A stretch of 64,000 nucleotides of DNA from Aeromicrobium marinum DSM 15272 (GCF_000160775.2 NZ_CM001024.1:781016-845015); one strand, 5' to 3'; shown: positions 53,292-62,849, counted from the stretch's first letter. Numbers and translations are program-made. Notes: generated from the letters alone by a model not told the origin.

Positions 53292-53317
53292 GGATGGTCC
53301 AGCGGGTGACCGCGTGA
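53288..53317 (+). other. nine-codon bridging ORF between rnhB and the DUF2469 gene
   Basis: An ATG in the rnhB stop (ATGA) opens MRMVQRVTA, whose TGA overlaps the next GTG (GTGA). Ribosomes leaving rnhB could pass through it to the next gene. The peptide resembles the N-terminus of D-aminoacyl-tRNA deacylase (Dtd, which begins MRAV-QRV in many bacteria), so it may be the stub of a deleted dtd. Nine residues are too few to prove this. Confidence 0.3.
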
Positions 53318-53625
53318 GTGCCGAGGACCTCGAGCGCTACGAGTCGGAGGCCGAGCTGTCGCTGTACCGGGAGTACCGCGACGTCGTGAAGATCTTCAAG
53401 TACGTCGTCGAGACCGATCGCCGGTTCTACCTGTGCAACGCCGTCGACGTGAAGGTGCGCTCGGAGACCGGCGACGCGTACTTCGAGGTGAGCCTGACCG
53501 ACGCGTGGGTCTGGGACATCTACCGCCCGGCGCGGTTCGCCAAGAACGTCAAGGTGCTGACCTTCAAGGACGTCAACGTCGAGGAGCTGCAGGACTCCGA
53601 GGTCAAGCTGCCGACCGAGTCCTGA
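53314..53625 (+). CDS. DUF2469 family protein
   Basis: The 103-residue product belongs to a conserved actinobacterial family (DUF2469) found next to rnhB in mycobacteria and streptomycetes. It has an acidic start (SAEDLERYESEAELSLYREY), a VVETDRRFYLCNAVDVKV strand pair, DAWVWDIYRPARFAKNVKVL and an acidic end. The function is unknown. GTG 53314 overlaps the stop of the nine-codon bridging ORF. Confidence 0.9.
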   Translation: MSAEDLERYESEAELSLYREYRDVVKIFKYVVETDRRFYLCNAVDVKVRSETGDAYFEVSLTDAWVWDIYRPARFAKNVKVLTFKDVNVEELQDSEVKLPTES

Positions 53626-53718
53626 CGACCGGACCTGGTCGTCGTCCACAGGGCGCTGCCGGTCCACAACCGCGGCGACGACCTGTCCGTCGGGCGAGCC
53701 GGCGTCGACGCTGGGGGC

Positions 53719-54081
53719 ATGACCTACGCACGCAACCAGGCCCTGGGGCGCTACGGCGAACAGGTGGCGGCCACCCACCTGATCTCGATCGGCATGGTGG
53801 TGCTGGACCGCAACTGGACCTGTCGGCACGGCGAGATCGACCTGGTGGCCCGCGACGGGCAGACCCTGGTGATCTGCGAGGTCAAGACCCGCACGAGCAC
53901 CCGCTACGGCGGCCCCTTCGAGGCGGTCACCGGTGCCAAGGCGGCCCGTCTGCGCCGACTGGCCGCGGCGTGGCTGCAGGCCCACGACGTCGATCCGCCG
54001 AGTCTGCGCATCGACGTCGTGTCGGTGGTGGTCCCACGTCGTGGAGCGCCCGAGGTCGTCCGGATCGCCGGGGTGGCCTGA
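53719..54081 (+). CDS. YraN/UPF0102 family nuclease-like protein
   Basis: The 120-residue product has the restriction-endonuclease-like fold of UPF0102: GRYGEQVAATHLISIGMVVL, then NWTCRHGEIDLVARD (Glu-Ile-Asp) and VICEVKTRTSTRYG (Glu-x-Lys), the PD-(D/E)xK core. It is normally encoded with comM and dprA, as here, which suggests a part in DNA uptake or repair. A 93-base gap before it contains nothing recognisable. Stop and comM start overlap by one base. Confidence 0.9.
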   Translation: MTYARNQALGRYGEQVAATHLISIGMVVLDRNWTCRHGEIDLVARDGQTLVICEVKTRTSTRYGGPFEAVTGAKAARLRRLAAAWLQAHDVDPPSLRIDVVSVVVPRRGAPEVVRIAGVA

Positions 54082-55664
54082 TGGCCGCGTCGACCAGGTC
54101 GGTGACCCTGGACGGCCTGACGGGCCGACCGATCGAGATCGAGGTGGACATCTCCGGCGGCCTCCCCACCACGGTGCTCGTGGGCTTGCCCGACGCCACG
54201 GTCAACGAGGCGCGCGACCGGTGCCGTGCCGCGGTGTCGAACTCCGGCACCTCGTGGCCCGATCAACGGGTGACGATCAACCTGGCGCCCTCGGGCGTGC
54301 CCAAGTCCGGTTCGCACTACGACCTCGCGATCGCGCTGGCGGTCTTCGCCGCCAAGTCCCTCGTGCCGGCCGCCGCACTGCAGGACACCGCCTTCCTCGG
54401 CGAGCTCGCGCTCGACGGCCGGTTGCGGGCGATCCGCGGGGTCCTGCCGGCCACGCTCGCCGCGGCGGAGGCCGGCTTCACGCGGGTGTTCGTCCCGGAG
54501 GTCAACGTGCCCGAGGCCGAGCTGGTCAGCGGCGTCACGGTCGTCGGCGTCAGGTCGTTGCGCCAGACCGTGGCGCTGCTCACCGGTGCCGAGGAACCCG
54601 AGGATCCGCCGGTGCCCCCGCTGGCCGACGGCGGGGACGCAGCCGCCTGGACCTCCGGCGACCGGGTGGCCCACCTGGATCTCGCCGACGTGGCGGGTCA
54701 GGAGGACGCACGACTCGCCGTGCTGGTCGCCGCGGCCGGTGGTCACCACCTGCTCATGACCGGACCGCCGGGGATCGGCAAGACGATGCTGGCCCAGCGT
54801 CTGCCGGGCCTGCTGCCCGACCTCGACCACCAGGCGGCGCTGGAGGTCAGCGCGGTGCACTCCGTCGCGGGGGTTCTGCCCGGTGACGCCCCGCTGATGC
54901 TGCGGCCGCCGTTCGTCGACCCGCACCACACCGCGAGCGCGGTGTCGGTGGTCGGCGGCGGCAGCCGGGTGATCAGGCCCGGTGCACTCAGCCTGGCGCA
55001 CCACGGCGTGTTGTTCCTCGACGAGGCGCCGGAGTTCGCCGTCAACGTCATCGAGGCGCTGCGACAGCCCCTCGAGAGCGGCCACGTGGTGGTGTCGCGA
55101 GCAGCGCTGACCGCCGTGTACCCGGCGAGGTTCCAGCTCGTGCTCGCCGCCAACCCCTGTCCGTGCGGTCAGGGAGGGTCGGTGTCGGGACAGTGCCGGT
55201 GCACCCCGCAGATGCGGCGCCGGTACGGCGACAAGCTGTCCGGGCCGATCCGCGACCGGATCGACGTCCAGCGACAGCTCACGGGGTTGACCCGGCCCGA
55301 GCTGGCCCACGCGATGTCGTCGGCACGATCGACCCAGGAGCTCGCACCGCTGGTGGAGGCCGCACGGGCCCGGCAGCTGCACCGCTACGCCGGCACCCCG
55401 TGGCGTGTGAACGCTGCCGTGCCGGGAGCGGAGCTGCGCAAGCGATGGCCGGTCGACGACGGGGCCCGCGCGGTGGTCGACCACCACCTCCGCGCCGATC
55501 GCCTCAACCCACGGACGGCCGACCGGGTCCTGCGGCTGGCGTGGAGCGTCGCCGACCTGCACGCCCATGTCCGCCCGGATGCCGACGACGCGGCGATGGC
55601 GATCGCCCTGCGGCGCGGCCAGCCGCTCGACGCGGCGCTGCGCGGCCTGGTGGAGGCGTCGTGA
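54081..55664 (+). CDS. comM: ComM/YifB-family Mg-chelatase-like AAA+ ATPase
   Basis: The 527-residue product has an N-terminal Lon-protease-like ChlI domain (GLPTTVLVGLPDATVNEARDR split normally; KSGSHYDLAIALAVFAA) and an AAA+ domain with Walker A MTGPPGIGKTMLA near residue 230, Walker B VLFLDEAPEF near 312 and a Cys cluster PCPCGQGG...GQCRCTP. ComM is a helicase that promotes branch migration during natural transformation. It is flanked by yraN and dprA with one-base and four-base overlaps. Confidence 0.93.
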   Translation: MAASTRSVTLDGLTGRPIEIEVDISGGLPTTVLVGLPDATVNEARDRCRAAVSNSGTSWPDQRVTINLAPSGVPKSGSHYDLAIALAVFAAKSLVPAAALQDTAFLGELALDGRLRAIRGVLPATLAAAEAGFTRVFVPEVNVPEAELVSGVTVVGVRSLRQTVALLTGAEEPEDPPVPPLADGGDAAAWTSGDRVAHLDLADVAGQEDARLAVLVAAAGGHHLLMTGPPGIGKTMLAQRLPGLLPDLDHQAALEVSAVHSVAGVLPGDAPLMLRPPFVDPHHTASAVSVVGGGSRVIRPGALSLAHHGVLFLDEAPEFAVNVIEALRQPLESGHVVVSRAALTAVYPARFQLVLAANPCPCGQGGSVSGQCRCTPQMRRRYGDKLSGPIRDRIDVQRQLTGLTRPELAHAMSSARSTQELAPLVEAARARQLHRYAGTPWRVNAAVPGAELRKRWPVDDGARAVVDHHLRADRLNPRTADRVLRLAWSVADLHAHVRPDADDAAMAIALRRGQPLDAALRGLVEAS

Positions 55665-56530
55665 GGCGCGACGCCCTCGATCGCCTGGTCCTCTCGCTGG
55701 CCGCCGAGCCGGGTGACCGCGGCCAACGGGCACGGGTCGCGGACCGCGGTCTCGCGACGGTGGCTGCCGCGGTGCGGGCGGCGCGCGCCGTCGACGAGGC
55801 CTCTGTGCTGGCCCAGGCGGACACGCTGGGCCTGCGGTGGATCTCGCCGGGTCACCCCGAGTGGCCGGCGCAGCTCGACGACCTCGACCAGGTCGACGAG
55901 CCGGGGCTGACCGGAGGTGCGCCCTGGGGCCTGTGGGTGCGGGGCAGCGGATCGCTGGCCGAGCTCTGCCGGCGCAGTGTCGCGGTGGTCGGTGCCCGCG
56001 AGTGCACGACCTACGGGGCCGAGGTCGCCGCCGAGCTCGGCGCCGACCTCGCCGACCGGGGATGGACGGTCGTCAGCGGGGCGGCGTTCGGGATCGACGC
56101 CTGTGCCCACCGGGGAGCACTCGCCCTGGGTCGCCCCACGGTCGCCGTGCTCGCCGGCGGTGCCGACGTGGACTATCCACGGGCGCACGCCGTCCTGCTG
56201 GGCCGCATCGCCGAGACGGGTCTGGTGGTCAGCGAGCAGCCGCCGCGGAGCACACCCCAGGCACACCGCTTCCTGGCCCGGAACCGGTTGATCGCGGCGT
56301 TGTCGCAGGGCACCGTGGTGGTGGAGGCCGCGCGCCGCAGCGGCTCGCTCAACACCTTGCGATGGTCGGACCGTCTCGGCCGCACCAGCATGGCGGTGCC
56401 GGGACCGGTCGTGTCGCAGCAGTCGCTGGGCACCCACGCGGCGATCCGGGAGGGCCAAGGGGTGCTGGTGACGGACGTCGACGACATCGAGCACGAGCTC
56501 GGCGCGGTGGGGTGGAGGGTCGACGCCTGA
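55661..56530 (+). CDS. dprA: DNA-processing protein DprA
   Basis: DprA protects incoming single-stranded DNA and loads RecA. The 289-residue product has an N-terminal SAM-like helical part (1-75) and the Rossmann-like DprA core: VAVVGARECTTYGAEVAAEL near 107, SGAAFGIDACAHRGAL near 145, AVLAGGADVDYPRAH and FLARNRLIAALSQGTVVVEA near 205. The C-terminal winged helix of some homologues is absent. It overlaps comM by four bases. Confidence 0.94.
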   Translation: MRRDALDRLVLSLAAEPGDRGQRARVADRGLATVAAAVRAARAVDEASVLAQADTLGLRWISPGHPEWPAQLDDLDQVDEPGLTGGAPWGLWVRGSGSLAELCRRSVAVVGARECTTYGAEVAAELGADLADRGWTVVSGAAFGIDACAHRGALALGRPTVAVLAGGADVDYPRAHAVLLGRIAETGLVVSEQPPRSTPQAHRFLARNRLIAALSQGTVVVEAARRSGSLNTLRWSDRLGRTSMAVPGPVVSQQSLGTHAAIREGQGVLVTDVDDIEHELGAVGWRVDA

Positions 56531-56594
56531 TGCCGGCCGCCCGGGGCCGCGTGGCGCCCGGCCGGGTCGTCCCGGGTGCGGCACAGTGGTGGCC

Positions 56595-57515
56595 ATGGGT
56601 GATCTCGGTGAGGCCTGGGCGCAGATCCTGGCCGACTACGAGCACCACCTGACCCGCGAGCGCGACCTCTCGCCCCACACGGTCCGCTCGTACCTCGTGG
56701 ACGTGCGGGGCCTGGCCGAGCACGCGACACGGCTGGGCATCCATGATCCGGCGGCCATGACGATCCGCACGCTCCGGAGCCACCTCGCGACGCTCAAGTC
56801 GCTCGGCCGTGCCCGCGCCACGCTCTCGCGCCGGGCGACGGCCCTGCGGGTCTTCACCGCCTGGCTGCAGCGGTCCGGGCGGGCCGACCTGGACGTCGGT
56901 GCGCTCCTCGCGAGTCCGGCCGCGCGGCGCACGTTGCCGGCGACCCTCAGTGCCGCCGACATGCGGGAGGTGCTCGACGCCGCAACGGCGATGATCGACG
57001 GCGACCCGGTCACCGGCACCCGCGACCTGGCCATCCTGGAGCTGCTCTACGCCACGGGGGTGCGGGTCGGTGAGCTGGTCGGACTGGATCTCGACGACGT
57101 GGACCGGTCGCGGCGGGTCGTGCGGGTGCTCGGCAAGGGGCGCAAGGAGCGCACGGTGCCGTTCGGCCTCCCGGCACAGGACGCCCTCGACGCCTGGCTC
57201 GCCGTGGGACGTCCGGCCGTCGCGACACCGATCAGCGGACACGCGGTACTGCTGGGCGTGCGCGGCGGTCGGATCGATCCCCGGACGGTCCGGCAGGTGG
57301 TGCACGACCGGCTCGGCGCGGTCGACGGGGTGGCCGACCTCGGTCCCCACGGCCTGCGCCACACCGCTGCGACCCACCTGCTCGAGGGCGGGGCGGATCT
57401 TCGCTCGGTGCAGGAGGTGCTCGGTCACGCCTCGTTGGGCACGACCCAGATCTACACCCACGTCAGCAACGAGCGGCTCCGGGCGGCCTTCCGACAGGCC
57501 CACCCCCGCGCCTGA
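56595..57515 (+). CDS. xerC: tyrosine recombinase XerC
   Basis: XerC resolves chromosome dimers at dif with XerD. The 306-residue product has the N-terminal SAM-like domain (LTRERDLSPHTVRSYLVDVR near 20) and all catalytic residues: Arg in LLYATGVRVGELVGL, Lys in LGKGRKERTVPF, His and Arg in GPHGLRHTAATHLL, His in LGHASLGTTQ and Tyr in IYTHVS. Its position after dprA and before rpsB is usual. An upstream GTG at 56586 is possible. Confidence 0.92.
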   Translation: MGDLGEAWAQILADYEHHLTRERDLSPHTVRSYLVDVRGLAEHATRLGIHDPAAMTIRTLRSHLATLKSLGRARATLSRRATALRVFTAWLQRSGRADLDVGALLASPAARRTLPATLSAADMREVLDAATAMIDGDPVTGTRDLAILELLYATGVRVGELVGLDLDDVDRSRRVVRVLGKGRKERTVPFGLPAQDALDAWLAVGRPAVATPISGHAVLLGVRGGRIDPRTVRQVVHDRLGAVDGVADLGPHGLRHTAATHLLEGGADLRSVQEVLGHASLGTTQIYTHVSNERLRAAFRQAHPRA

Positions 57516-57544
57516 CCCCGCCCGCCCCGCGGGGAGGGAGGTCA
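57513..57544. terminator. hairpin across the convergent xerC and M23 stops
   Basis: TGACC (57513-57517), including the xerC stop, pairs with GGTCA (57540-57544), which includes the M23 stop. Between them CCC/GGG and CCCC/GGGG segments continue the stem with single mismatches to a two-base turn. There is no T tract. Confidence 0.5.
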
Positions 57545-58435
57545 GAGGAGGGGCGCGGGGTCCACGGGCGAGCCGTCCCGATGCACCGAGAAGTGCAGAT
57601 GGCACCCGGACGAGAGGCCGGTGGAGCCGACGTGACCGATGACCTCGCCGGTGGTGACCGAGCTCCCGGGCCGTGCGCCGGTCCGGCCGAGATGGCTGTA
57701 CGAGGTCGAGGTCGAGCCGGGGTGAGCGACCACGACCCGCAGACCGTAGGCGCCCGCGACGGCGGAGTCGGTGACGGTGCCGTCCGCCGCCGCCACCACC
57801 GGGGTGCCGCAGGGCGCCGCGATGTCGATGCCGTCGTGCAGCGTGCGCACGCCGGTGATCGGGTGGACCCGCTGGCCGAAACCGGAGCTCACCGGGCCGT
57901 CCACCGGTGGCCGGAACTCGCCGGTGCCGCTGCCGAGCGCCGGAGGTGCCGGGACGGGCCCGTCCGGGTCGATCAGGCGGAACCGGGACGTCCTCAACAG
58001 CTCCAACGGGTCGAGGTAGTCCTCCCCGCGCACCCGACCCAGGTGCAGGCACGCCGCGGCGCCGCACCCCGTGTGGCCACCGAGAAGTCGCCCGACGGGC
58101 GTACCGGGTTCGACGGCGTCGCCCACCTCGACGTCGGCCCGCACCGGCTGGTAGGTGGACCTCTCGGCACCGTGACTGATCGTGAGGACGTCGGTGCCAC
58201 CCACCTGGCCGACGAAGCTGACCGTGCCCGCGGCCACGGACCGTACGGTGGCGCCGGGGTGCCCCGCAAGATCCACGCCGCGGTGCCCCGGGCCGTAGTC
58301 GGAGTCCGGAGGATCGAAGTCACGGTCCACCCGGAGGTCGCCGAGCGGCCACACCCATGGCGCCTCCGACGCCGGCGCCGGCAGGGGGTTGGTCAGCAGG
58401 AACAGGACGGGGACCAGCAGGAGCACGCGGCGCAT
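57542..58435 (-). CDS. secreted M23-family protein with two LytM domains
   Basis: The 297-residue product has a signal peptide (MRRVLLLVPVLFLL to about residue 25). Domain one (about 40-150) has HRGVDL but reads ACLHLGR where HLHF is expected, so one zinc His is Cys and the domain may be inactive. Domain two (about 185-295) is complete, with HDGIDIAAPCG, YSHLGR and GCHLHFSV. M23 enzymes cut peptidoglycan cross-bridges; proteins with one dead domain often activate amidases. The ATG at 58435 is chosen because the signal peptide begins there. Confidence 0.9.
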   Translation of the reverse strand: MRRVLLLVPVLFLLTNPLPAPASEAPWVWPLGDLRVDRDFDPPDSDYGPGHRGVDLAGHPGATVRSVAAGTVSFVGQVGGTDVLTISHGAERSTYQPVRADVEVGDAVEPGTPVGRLLGGHTGCGAAACLHLGRVRGEDYLDPLELLRTSRFRLIDPDGPVPAPPALGSGTGEFRPPVDGPVSSGFGQRVHPITGVRTLHDGIDIAAPCGTPVVAAADGTVTDSAVAGAYGLRVVVAHPGSTSTSYSHLGRTGARPGSSVTTGEVIGHVGSTGLSSGCHLHFSVHRDGSPVDPAPLL

Positions 58436-58545
58436 GTCATCAGCGAACCCGTGCGCAGCCTCGGCCGGTACCGCCGCGGTGCCGGCGGTGGACACCGCGC
58501 GGACCGGCCCCGCCTGTGGATTTCTCCTCAGGCGGCTGCGTGCCC

Positions 58546-58576
58546 TACGATGGGGCCATCACTTCCACGGAAGTGA
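58546..58576 (+). promoter_or_regulatory. candidate rpsB promoter region with perfect palindrome
   Basis: The 301 bases between the M23 and rpsB genes contain a TACGAT hexamer (58546-58551) and then a perfect palindrome, TCACTTCC-AC-GGAAGTGA, at 58559-58576, at or just after the predicted RNA start. Its sequence is close to the satD operator (TCACTTCCA followed by AAGTGA). The rest of the leader, 58577-58736, has a CCACC/GGTGG hairpin near 58676 and the GGAGA ribosome site, and nothing else I can name. Confidence 0.5.
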
Positions 58577-58736
58577 AATTCGCGCGCCCGGGTCCGCATG
58601 ACGTGCTTGCACCGAATACGGGTCACGATCCTGGTCCGACGTCAGTCGGCGGTTCGTGTCAGGGGCGACAGGGCTCCACCGACCGGTGGGGCGTCAACCA
58701 GGACCGGGCACACCTGTGCCCACAAGGAGATACGAC

Positions 58737-59708
58737 ATGGCCGTCGTCACCATGCGCCAGCTGCTCGAGAGCGGCGTCCACTTCGGGCACCAGACCCGTC
58801 GCTGGAACCCCAAGATGAAGCGATTCATCTTCACTGAGCGCAACGGCATCTACATCATCGACCTGCAGCAGTCGCTGGCCTACATCGACGCCGGGTACGA
58901 GTTCGTCAAGACCACCGTCGCCCGCGGCGGCACGATCCTGTTCGTCGGCACCAAGCGCCAGGCGCAGGAGCCGATCGAGGAGCAGGCCAAGCGGGTCGGC
59001 ATGCCGTACGTCAACCAGCGCTGGCTCGGCGGCATGCTCACCAACTTCCAGACGATGCACCAGCGCCTGCAGCGCATGAAGGAGCTCGAGACCGTCGACT
59101 TCGACGACGTCGCCGGCTCCAACCGCACCAAGAAGGAGCTGCTGCAGATGCGTCGCGAGTACGCGAAGCTCTCGCGCACGCTCGGCGGCATCCGTGAGAT
59201 GGGCCGCACCCCGTCCGCGGTGTGGATCGTCGACACCAAGAAGGAGCACCTGGCGGTCGACGAGGCCAAGAAGCTCGGCATCCCGATCATCGCGATCCTC
59301 GACACCAACTGCGACCCCGACGACGTCGACTTCCCGATCCCGGGCAACGACGACGCCATCCGGTCGGTCAGCCTGCTGACGCGCGTCATCGCCGACGCCG
59401 TCGCCGAGGGCCTGATCGCCCGCGGTGGCGCCAAGACCGGCGACGAGGTCGCGGGCGAGGAGCTCGGCGGCGGCGAGCCGCTCGCCGAGTGGGAGGCCGA
59501 GCTGCTGGCCAGCAAGGCCGCCGAGGCCGAGGCTGCTGCGCCCGAGGCTGCCGCGCCCGCCGAGGCTGCTGCCCCCGAGGCCGCCGCTCCCGAGGCCGAG
59601 CCCACCGAGGTGCCGGCCAGCCCGGCCGTCACCGACGAGGCCCCGGCCGACGAGGCCCCCGCCGCCGAGGCCGAGCCGGCCGAGAAGGCCGCCGCTCCCG
59701 CCGAGTGA
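58737..59708 (+). CDS. rpsB: ribosomal protein uS2 with Ala/Glu-rich tail
   Basis: uS2 binds the small subunit late in assembly. The first 245 or so residues are normal ([53 protein letters not shown] block). The tail of about 75 residues is Ala, Glu and Pro repeats ([13 protein letters not shown] type), bringing the length to 323. Such tails are common in actinobacterial S2. The ATG has AAGGAG eight bases upstream. tsf follows after 45 bases. Confidence 0.97.
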   Translation: MAVVTMRQLLESGVHFGHQTRRWNPKMKRFIFTERNGIYIIDLQQSLAYIDAGYEFVKTTVARGGTILFVGTKRQAQEPIEEQAKRVGMPYVNQRWLGGMLTNFQTMHQRLQRMKELETVDFDDVAGSNRTKKELLQMRREYAKLSRTLGGIREMGRTPSAVWIVDTKKEHLAVDEAKKLGIPIIAILDTNCDPDDVDFPIPGNDDAIRSVSLLTRVIADAVAEGLIARGGAKTGDEVAGEELGGGEPLAEWEAELLASKAAEAEAAAPEAAAPAEAAAPEAAAPEAEPTEVPASPAVTDEAPADEAPAAEAEPAEKAAAPAE

Positions 59709-59753
59709 CGACGCGTCACCGTTCACCCCACCACGCAGAACAGAAGGGTAGTC

Positions 59754-60569
59754 ATGGCCATCGCCGCTGTTGACGTCAAGAAGCTCCGTGATGCCACGGG
59801 CGCCGGGATGATGGACGCCAAGAAGGCGCTCACCGAGGCCGAGGGTGATTTCGACAAGGCCGTCGAGATCCTGCGCATCACCGGGGCGGCCAAGGCCGCC
59901 AAGCGCGGTGCCGAGCGCGAGGCCTCCGCCGGCCTCGTCGCGAGCTCCGGCGCGGCGCTGGTCGAGCTCAACTCCGAGACCGACTTCGTCGCCAAGAACG
60001 AGCAGTTCATCGAGCTGGCCGACCAGCTCGCCGCTGCCGCCGACGCCGCGAAGCCGGCCGACGCCGCGGAGTTCGCCCAGGTGACCCTGGCCGACGGCCG
60101 CACCGTGGCCGACACGGTCAGCGGTCTGGCCGCGGTGATCGGCGAGAAGATCGAGCTCGGCCGTGTCGCCAGCTTCCACGGCCAGGTCGCCACGTACCTG
60201 CACCGTCGTGCCAGCGACCTGCCGCCCGCGGTCGGTGTGCTGGTCGAGTTCACCGGCGACGACGTCGACGCCGCCCGCGGTGCCGCCATGCAGATCGCCG
60301 CCATGCGTCCGCGCTTCCTCACGCGCGAGGAGGTCCCCGCCGAGCTCGTCGCCAAGGAGCGCGAGATCGCCGAGGCCACCGCCCGCGAGGAGGGCAAGCC
60401 GGAGCAGGCGATCGCGAAGATCACCGAGGGACGTCTCAACGGCTTCTTCAAGGAGGCCGTGCTGCTCGAGCAGGCGTCGGTGCAGGACAACAAGAAGACC
60501 GTCAAGGCCATGCTGGATGCTGCCGGTGTCACGCTCACCGGCTTCGCCCACATCGAGATCGGCGCCTGA
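59754..60569 (+). CDS. tsf: elongation factor Ts
   Basis: EF-Ts recycles EF-Tu by releasing GDP. The 271-residue product has the UBA-like start ([19 protein letters not shown]), the [10 protein letters not shown] signature near residue 78 and the core and coiled-coil domains ending in FAHIEIGA. It is the second gene of the rpsB-tsf-pyrH-frr group, with GAAGGG six bases before the ATG. Confidence 0.97.
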   Translation: MAIAAVDVKKLRDATGAGMMDAKKALTEAEGDFDKAVEILRITGAAKAAKRGAEREASAGLVASSGAALVELNSETDFVAKNEQFIELADQLAAAADAAKPADAAEFAQVTLADGRTVADTVSGLAAVIGEKIELGRVASFHGQVATYLHRRASDLPPAVGVLVEFTGDDVDAARGAAMQIAAMRPRFLTREEVPAELVAKEREIAEATAREEGKPEQAIAKITEGRLNGFFKEAVLLEQASVQDNKKTVKAMLDAAGVTLTGFAHIEIGA

Positions 60570-60606
60570 CCCACCGCACGTTCGAACCGACGGAAGGCCG
60601 AAGCCC

Positions 60607-61401
60607 ATGGATGCACCACCGACTCCCCGGGCCTCGGCCTTCCCGTCGTTCGTGGGTGACCCGCACGCCCCGGCGCGGCCGCGTCGCGTGCTCCTGAAGC
60701 TGTCCGGCGAGGTCTTCGGTGGCGGCAGCATCGGGATCGACCCCGACGTCGTGGCCGCCATCGCCCGCGAGATCGCTGCCGCGGTCAGCGAGGGCGTCCA
60801 GGTGGCCATCGTCGTGGGCGGTGGCAACTTCTTCCGTGGCGCCGAGCTCAGTCAGCGCGGCATGGAGCGGTCGCGGGCCGACTACATCGGGATGCTCGGC
60901 ACCGTCATGAACTGTCTGGCCCTGCAGGACTTCTGCGAGAAGCAGGGCCTCGACACCCGCGTGCAGTCGGCCATCACGATGGGCCAGGTCGCGGAGCCCT
61001 ACATCCCGCGCCGAGCCATCCGCCACCTCGAGAAGGGGCGCGTCGTGATCTTCGGCGCCGGCGCCGGCATGCCGTACTTCTCGACCGACACCGTGTCGGC
61101 CCAGCGGGCCCTGGAGATCAAGGCCGACGCGGTGCTGATGAGCAAGAACGGCGTCGACGGCGTGTACAGCGCGGACCCGCGCACCGACCCGGACGCGGTC
61201 CGGTACGACGAGATCGGCTTCGCCGAGGTGCTGGCCCGCGGACTCAAGGTCGCCGACGCGGCCGCCTTCGCGCTCTGCATGGAGAACGACCTCCCGATGG
61301 TCGTCTTCGCGATGCAGGGTGAGGGCAACATCACCCGCGCCCTGCGAGGTGAGAGGATCGGAACGCTGGTGAGTGCCGGCTCCAAGGAGGACACACCGTG
61401 A
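60607..61401 (+). CDS. pyrH: uridylate kinase
   Basis: PyrH phosphorylates UMP to UDP. The 264-residue product has an N-terminal extension of about 25 residues before [14 protein letters not shown], then [49 protein letters not shown] and the [10 protein letters not shown] loop of the amino acid kinase fold. The ATG at 60607 has GGAAGG 10 bases upstream. It overlaps frr by four bases. Confidence 0.96.
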   Translation: MDAPPTPRASAFPSFVGDPHAPARPRRVLLKLSGEVFGGGSIGIDPDVVAAIAREIAAAVSEGVQVAIVVGGGNFFRGAELSQRGMERSRADYIGMLGTVMNCLALQDFCEKQGLDTRVQSAITMGQVAEPYIPRRAIRHLEKGRVVIFGAGAGMPYFSTDTVSAQRALEIKADAVLMSKNGVDGVYSADPRTDPDAVRYDEIGFAEVLARGLKVADAAAFALCMENDLPMVVFAMQGEGNITRALRGERIGTLVSAGSKEDTP

Positions 61402-61955
61402 TCGACGAGACACTGCGCGAGGCCGACACCAAGATGGCCAAGGCGGTCGAGCACACCCGTGAGGAGTTCGCGGCGATCCGGACCGGACGCGCCCACCCGG
61501 CGATGTTCGCCCAGATCACCGCCGACTACTACGGCACGCCGACCCCCCTGCAGCAGCTCGCCGGGTTCCAGGTCCCCGAGCCGCGCACGGTCATCATCAG
61601 CCCCTATGACGCGGGCGCCAAGAGCGCGATCGAGCGCGCCATCCGAGACTCCGACCTCGGCGTCAATCCCACCGACGACGGCAAGGTCCTGCGGGTCAGC
61701 CTGCCCGAGCTCACCGAGGAGCGGCGCAAGGAGTACGTCAAGCTCGCGCGCACCAAGGCCGAGGACGGCAAGATCGCCGTCCGCAACCTGCGGCGCAATG
61801 CCAAGCAGGCGCTGGACCGGGCCGAGAAGGAGTCCGAGATCAGCAAGGATGACAACACCGGCGCGGAGAAGCGTCTGGACGCCCTCACCAAGAAGTACGT
61901 CGACCTGATCGACGAGGTGCTCAAGGGCAAAGAGGCCGAGCTCACCGAGGTCTGA
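61398..61955 (+). CDS. frr: ribosome recycling factor
   Basis: RRF splits post-termination ribosomes with EF-G. The 185-residue product has the normal length and motifs: [20 protein letters not shown] near residue 13, [18 protein letters not shown] in the small domain and [19 protein letters not shown] near 105. It starts at the GTG in the pyrH stop (GTGA). Confidence 0.97.
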   Translation: MIDETLREADTKMAKAVEHTREEFAAIRTGRAHPAMFAQITADYYGTPTPLQQLAGFQVPEPRTVIISPYDAGAKSAIERAIRDSDLGVNPTDDGKVLRVSLPELTEERRKEYVKLARTKAEDGKIAVRNLRRNAKQALDRAEKESEISKDDNTGAEKRLDALTKKYVDLIDEVLKGKEAELTEV

Positions 61956-61959
61956 GGCG

Positions 61960-62826
61960 ATGTCGCACAGCTCCGGAACGGCGGCCGGTCCCGATCCGGC
62001 CCCGTCGCACGGTCGCGCGGGCCGTGACCTGCCCGCCGCGATCGGCGTCGGTCTGACCCTGGGGGTCACGATCGTCGCCTCGCTCTTCCTGCTGAAGGAC
62101 CTGTTCCTGCTGGTCGTCCTGGCAGCCCTGCTGGTCGGGCTGTGGGAGCTGTCCCGGGCGTTCGGCTCGGCGCAGATCCGGATCCCGATCGTCCCCATCG
62201 GCGTCGGCGGCACCGTGATGCTCGTGTCGGCCTTCTACGCCGACATGGAGACCGCCGCCGTCGCGATGGCCCTCACCGTCATCGGCACGCTGGTCTGGCG
62301 GTTGTCCGACGGGGCCGACGGTTTCGTGCGGGACGCGAGCGCGGGCATCTTCTGCCTCGCCTACCTCTTCCTCATGGGCGCCTTCGTGCTCCTGATGCTC
62401 ACCGAGGACGACGGACCGTTCCGGATCGTCGCCTTCATCGTGGCCACCGTCGCCTCCGACATCGGCGGCTACGTGGCCGGCGTCCTGTTCGGCAAGCATC
62501 CGATGGCTCCGACCATCAGTCCCAAGAAGTCCTGGGAGGGTTTCGCCGGGTCGCTGGTCGCCGGCATCGGTGCCGGCGTGCTCACCGTGACACTGGCTCT
62601 CGACGGCCGCTGGTGGGTCGGGTTGCTGCTCGGGGTCGCCGGGGTGGTCCTCGCCACGCTGGGCGACCTGTCGGAGTCGCTCATCAAGCGCGACCTCGGC
62701 ATCAAGGACATGGGCTCGATCCTGCCCGGTCACGGCGGACTCATGGACCGCCTCGACTCGCTGATCGCGGTCGCGCCCGCCGCGTGGCTGATCCTGCACT
62801 ACCTGGTCCCCGTGACGTCGACCTGA
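61960..62826 (+). CDS. cdsA: phosphatidate cytidylyltransferase
   Basis: CdsA makes CDP-diacylglycerol, the precursor of all phospholipids. The 288-residue membrane protein has a polar start of about 25 residues, seven or eight helices, the ISPKKSWEGFAGS motif near 185 and the family signature SLIKRDLGIKDMGSILPGHG followed by GLMDRLDS. It lies four bases after frr and shares that operon, as in most actinobacteria. Confidence 0.96.
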   Translation: MSHSSGTAAGPDPAPSHGRAGRDLPAAIGVGLTLGVTIVASLFLLKDLFLLVVLAALLVGLWELSRAFGSAQIRIPIVPIGVGGTVMLVSAFYADMETAAVAMALTVIGTLVWRLSDGADGFVRDASAGIFCLAYLFLMGAFVLLMLTEDDGPFRIVAFIVATVASDIGGYVAGVLFGKHPMAPTISPKKSWEGFAGSLVAGIGAGVLTVTLALDGRWWVGLLLGVAGVVLATLGDLSESLIKRDLGIKDMGSILPGHGGLMDRLDSLIAVAPAAWLILHYLVPVTST

Positions 62827-62849
62827 CACGGGTGAGGCAGGCTTGGTGC

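Noticed and set aside
56595..57515. Tyrosine recombinase as the integrase of a mobile element
   Set aside because: It has the usual XerC length and conserved place between dprA and rpsB, and no attachment repeats or phage genes flank it.
58577..58736. Riboswitch-like leader before rpsB
   Set aside because: Only one weak CCACC/GGTGG stem is visible and no known riboswitch core could be recognised.
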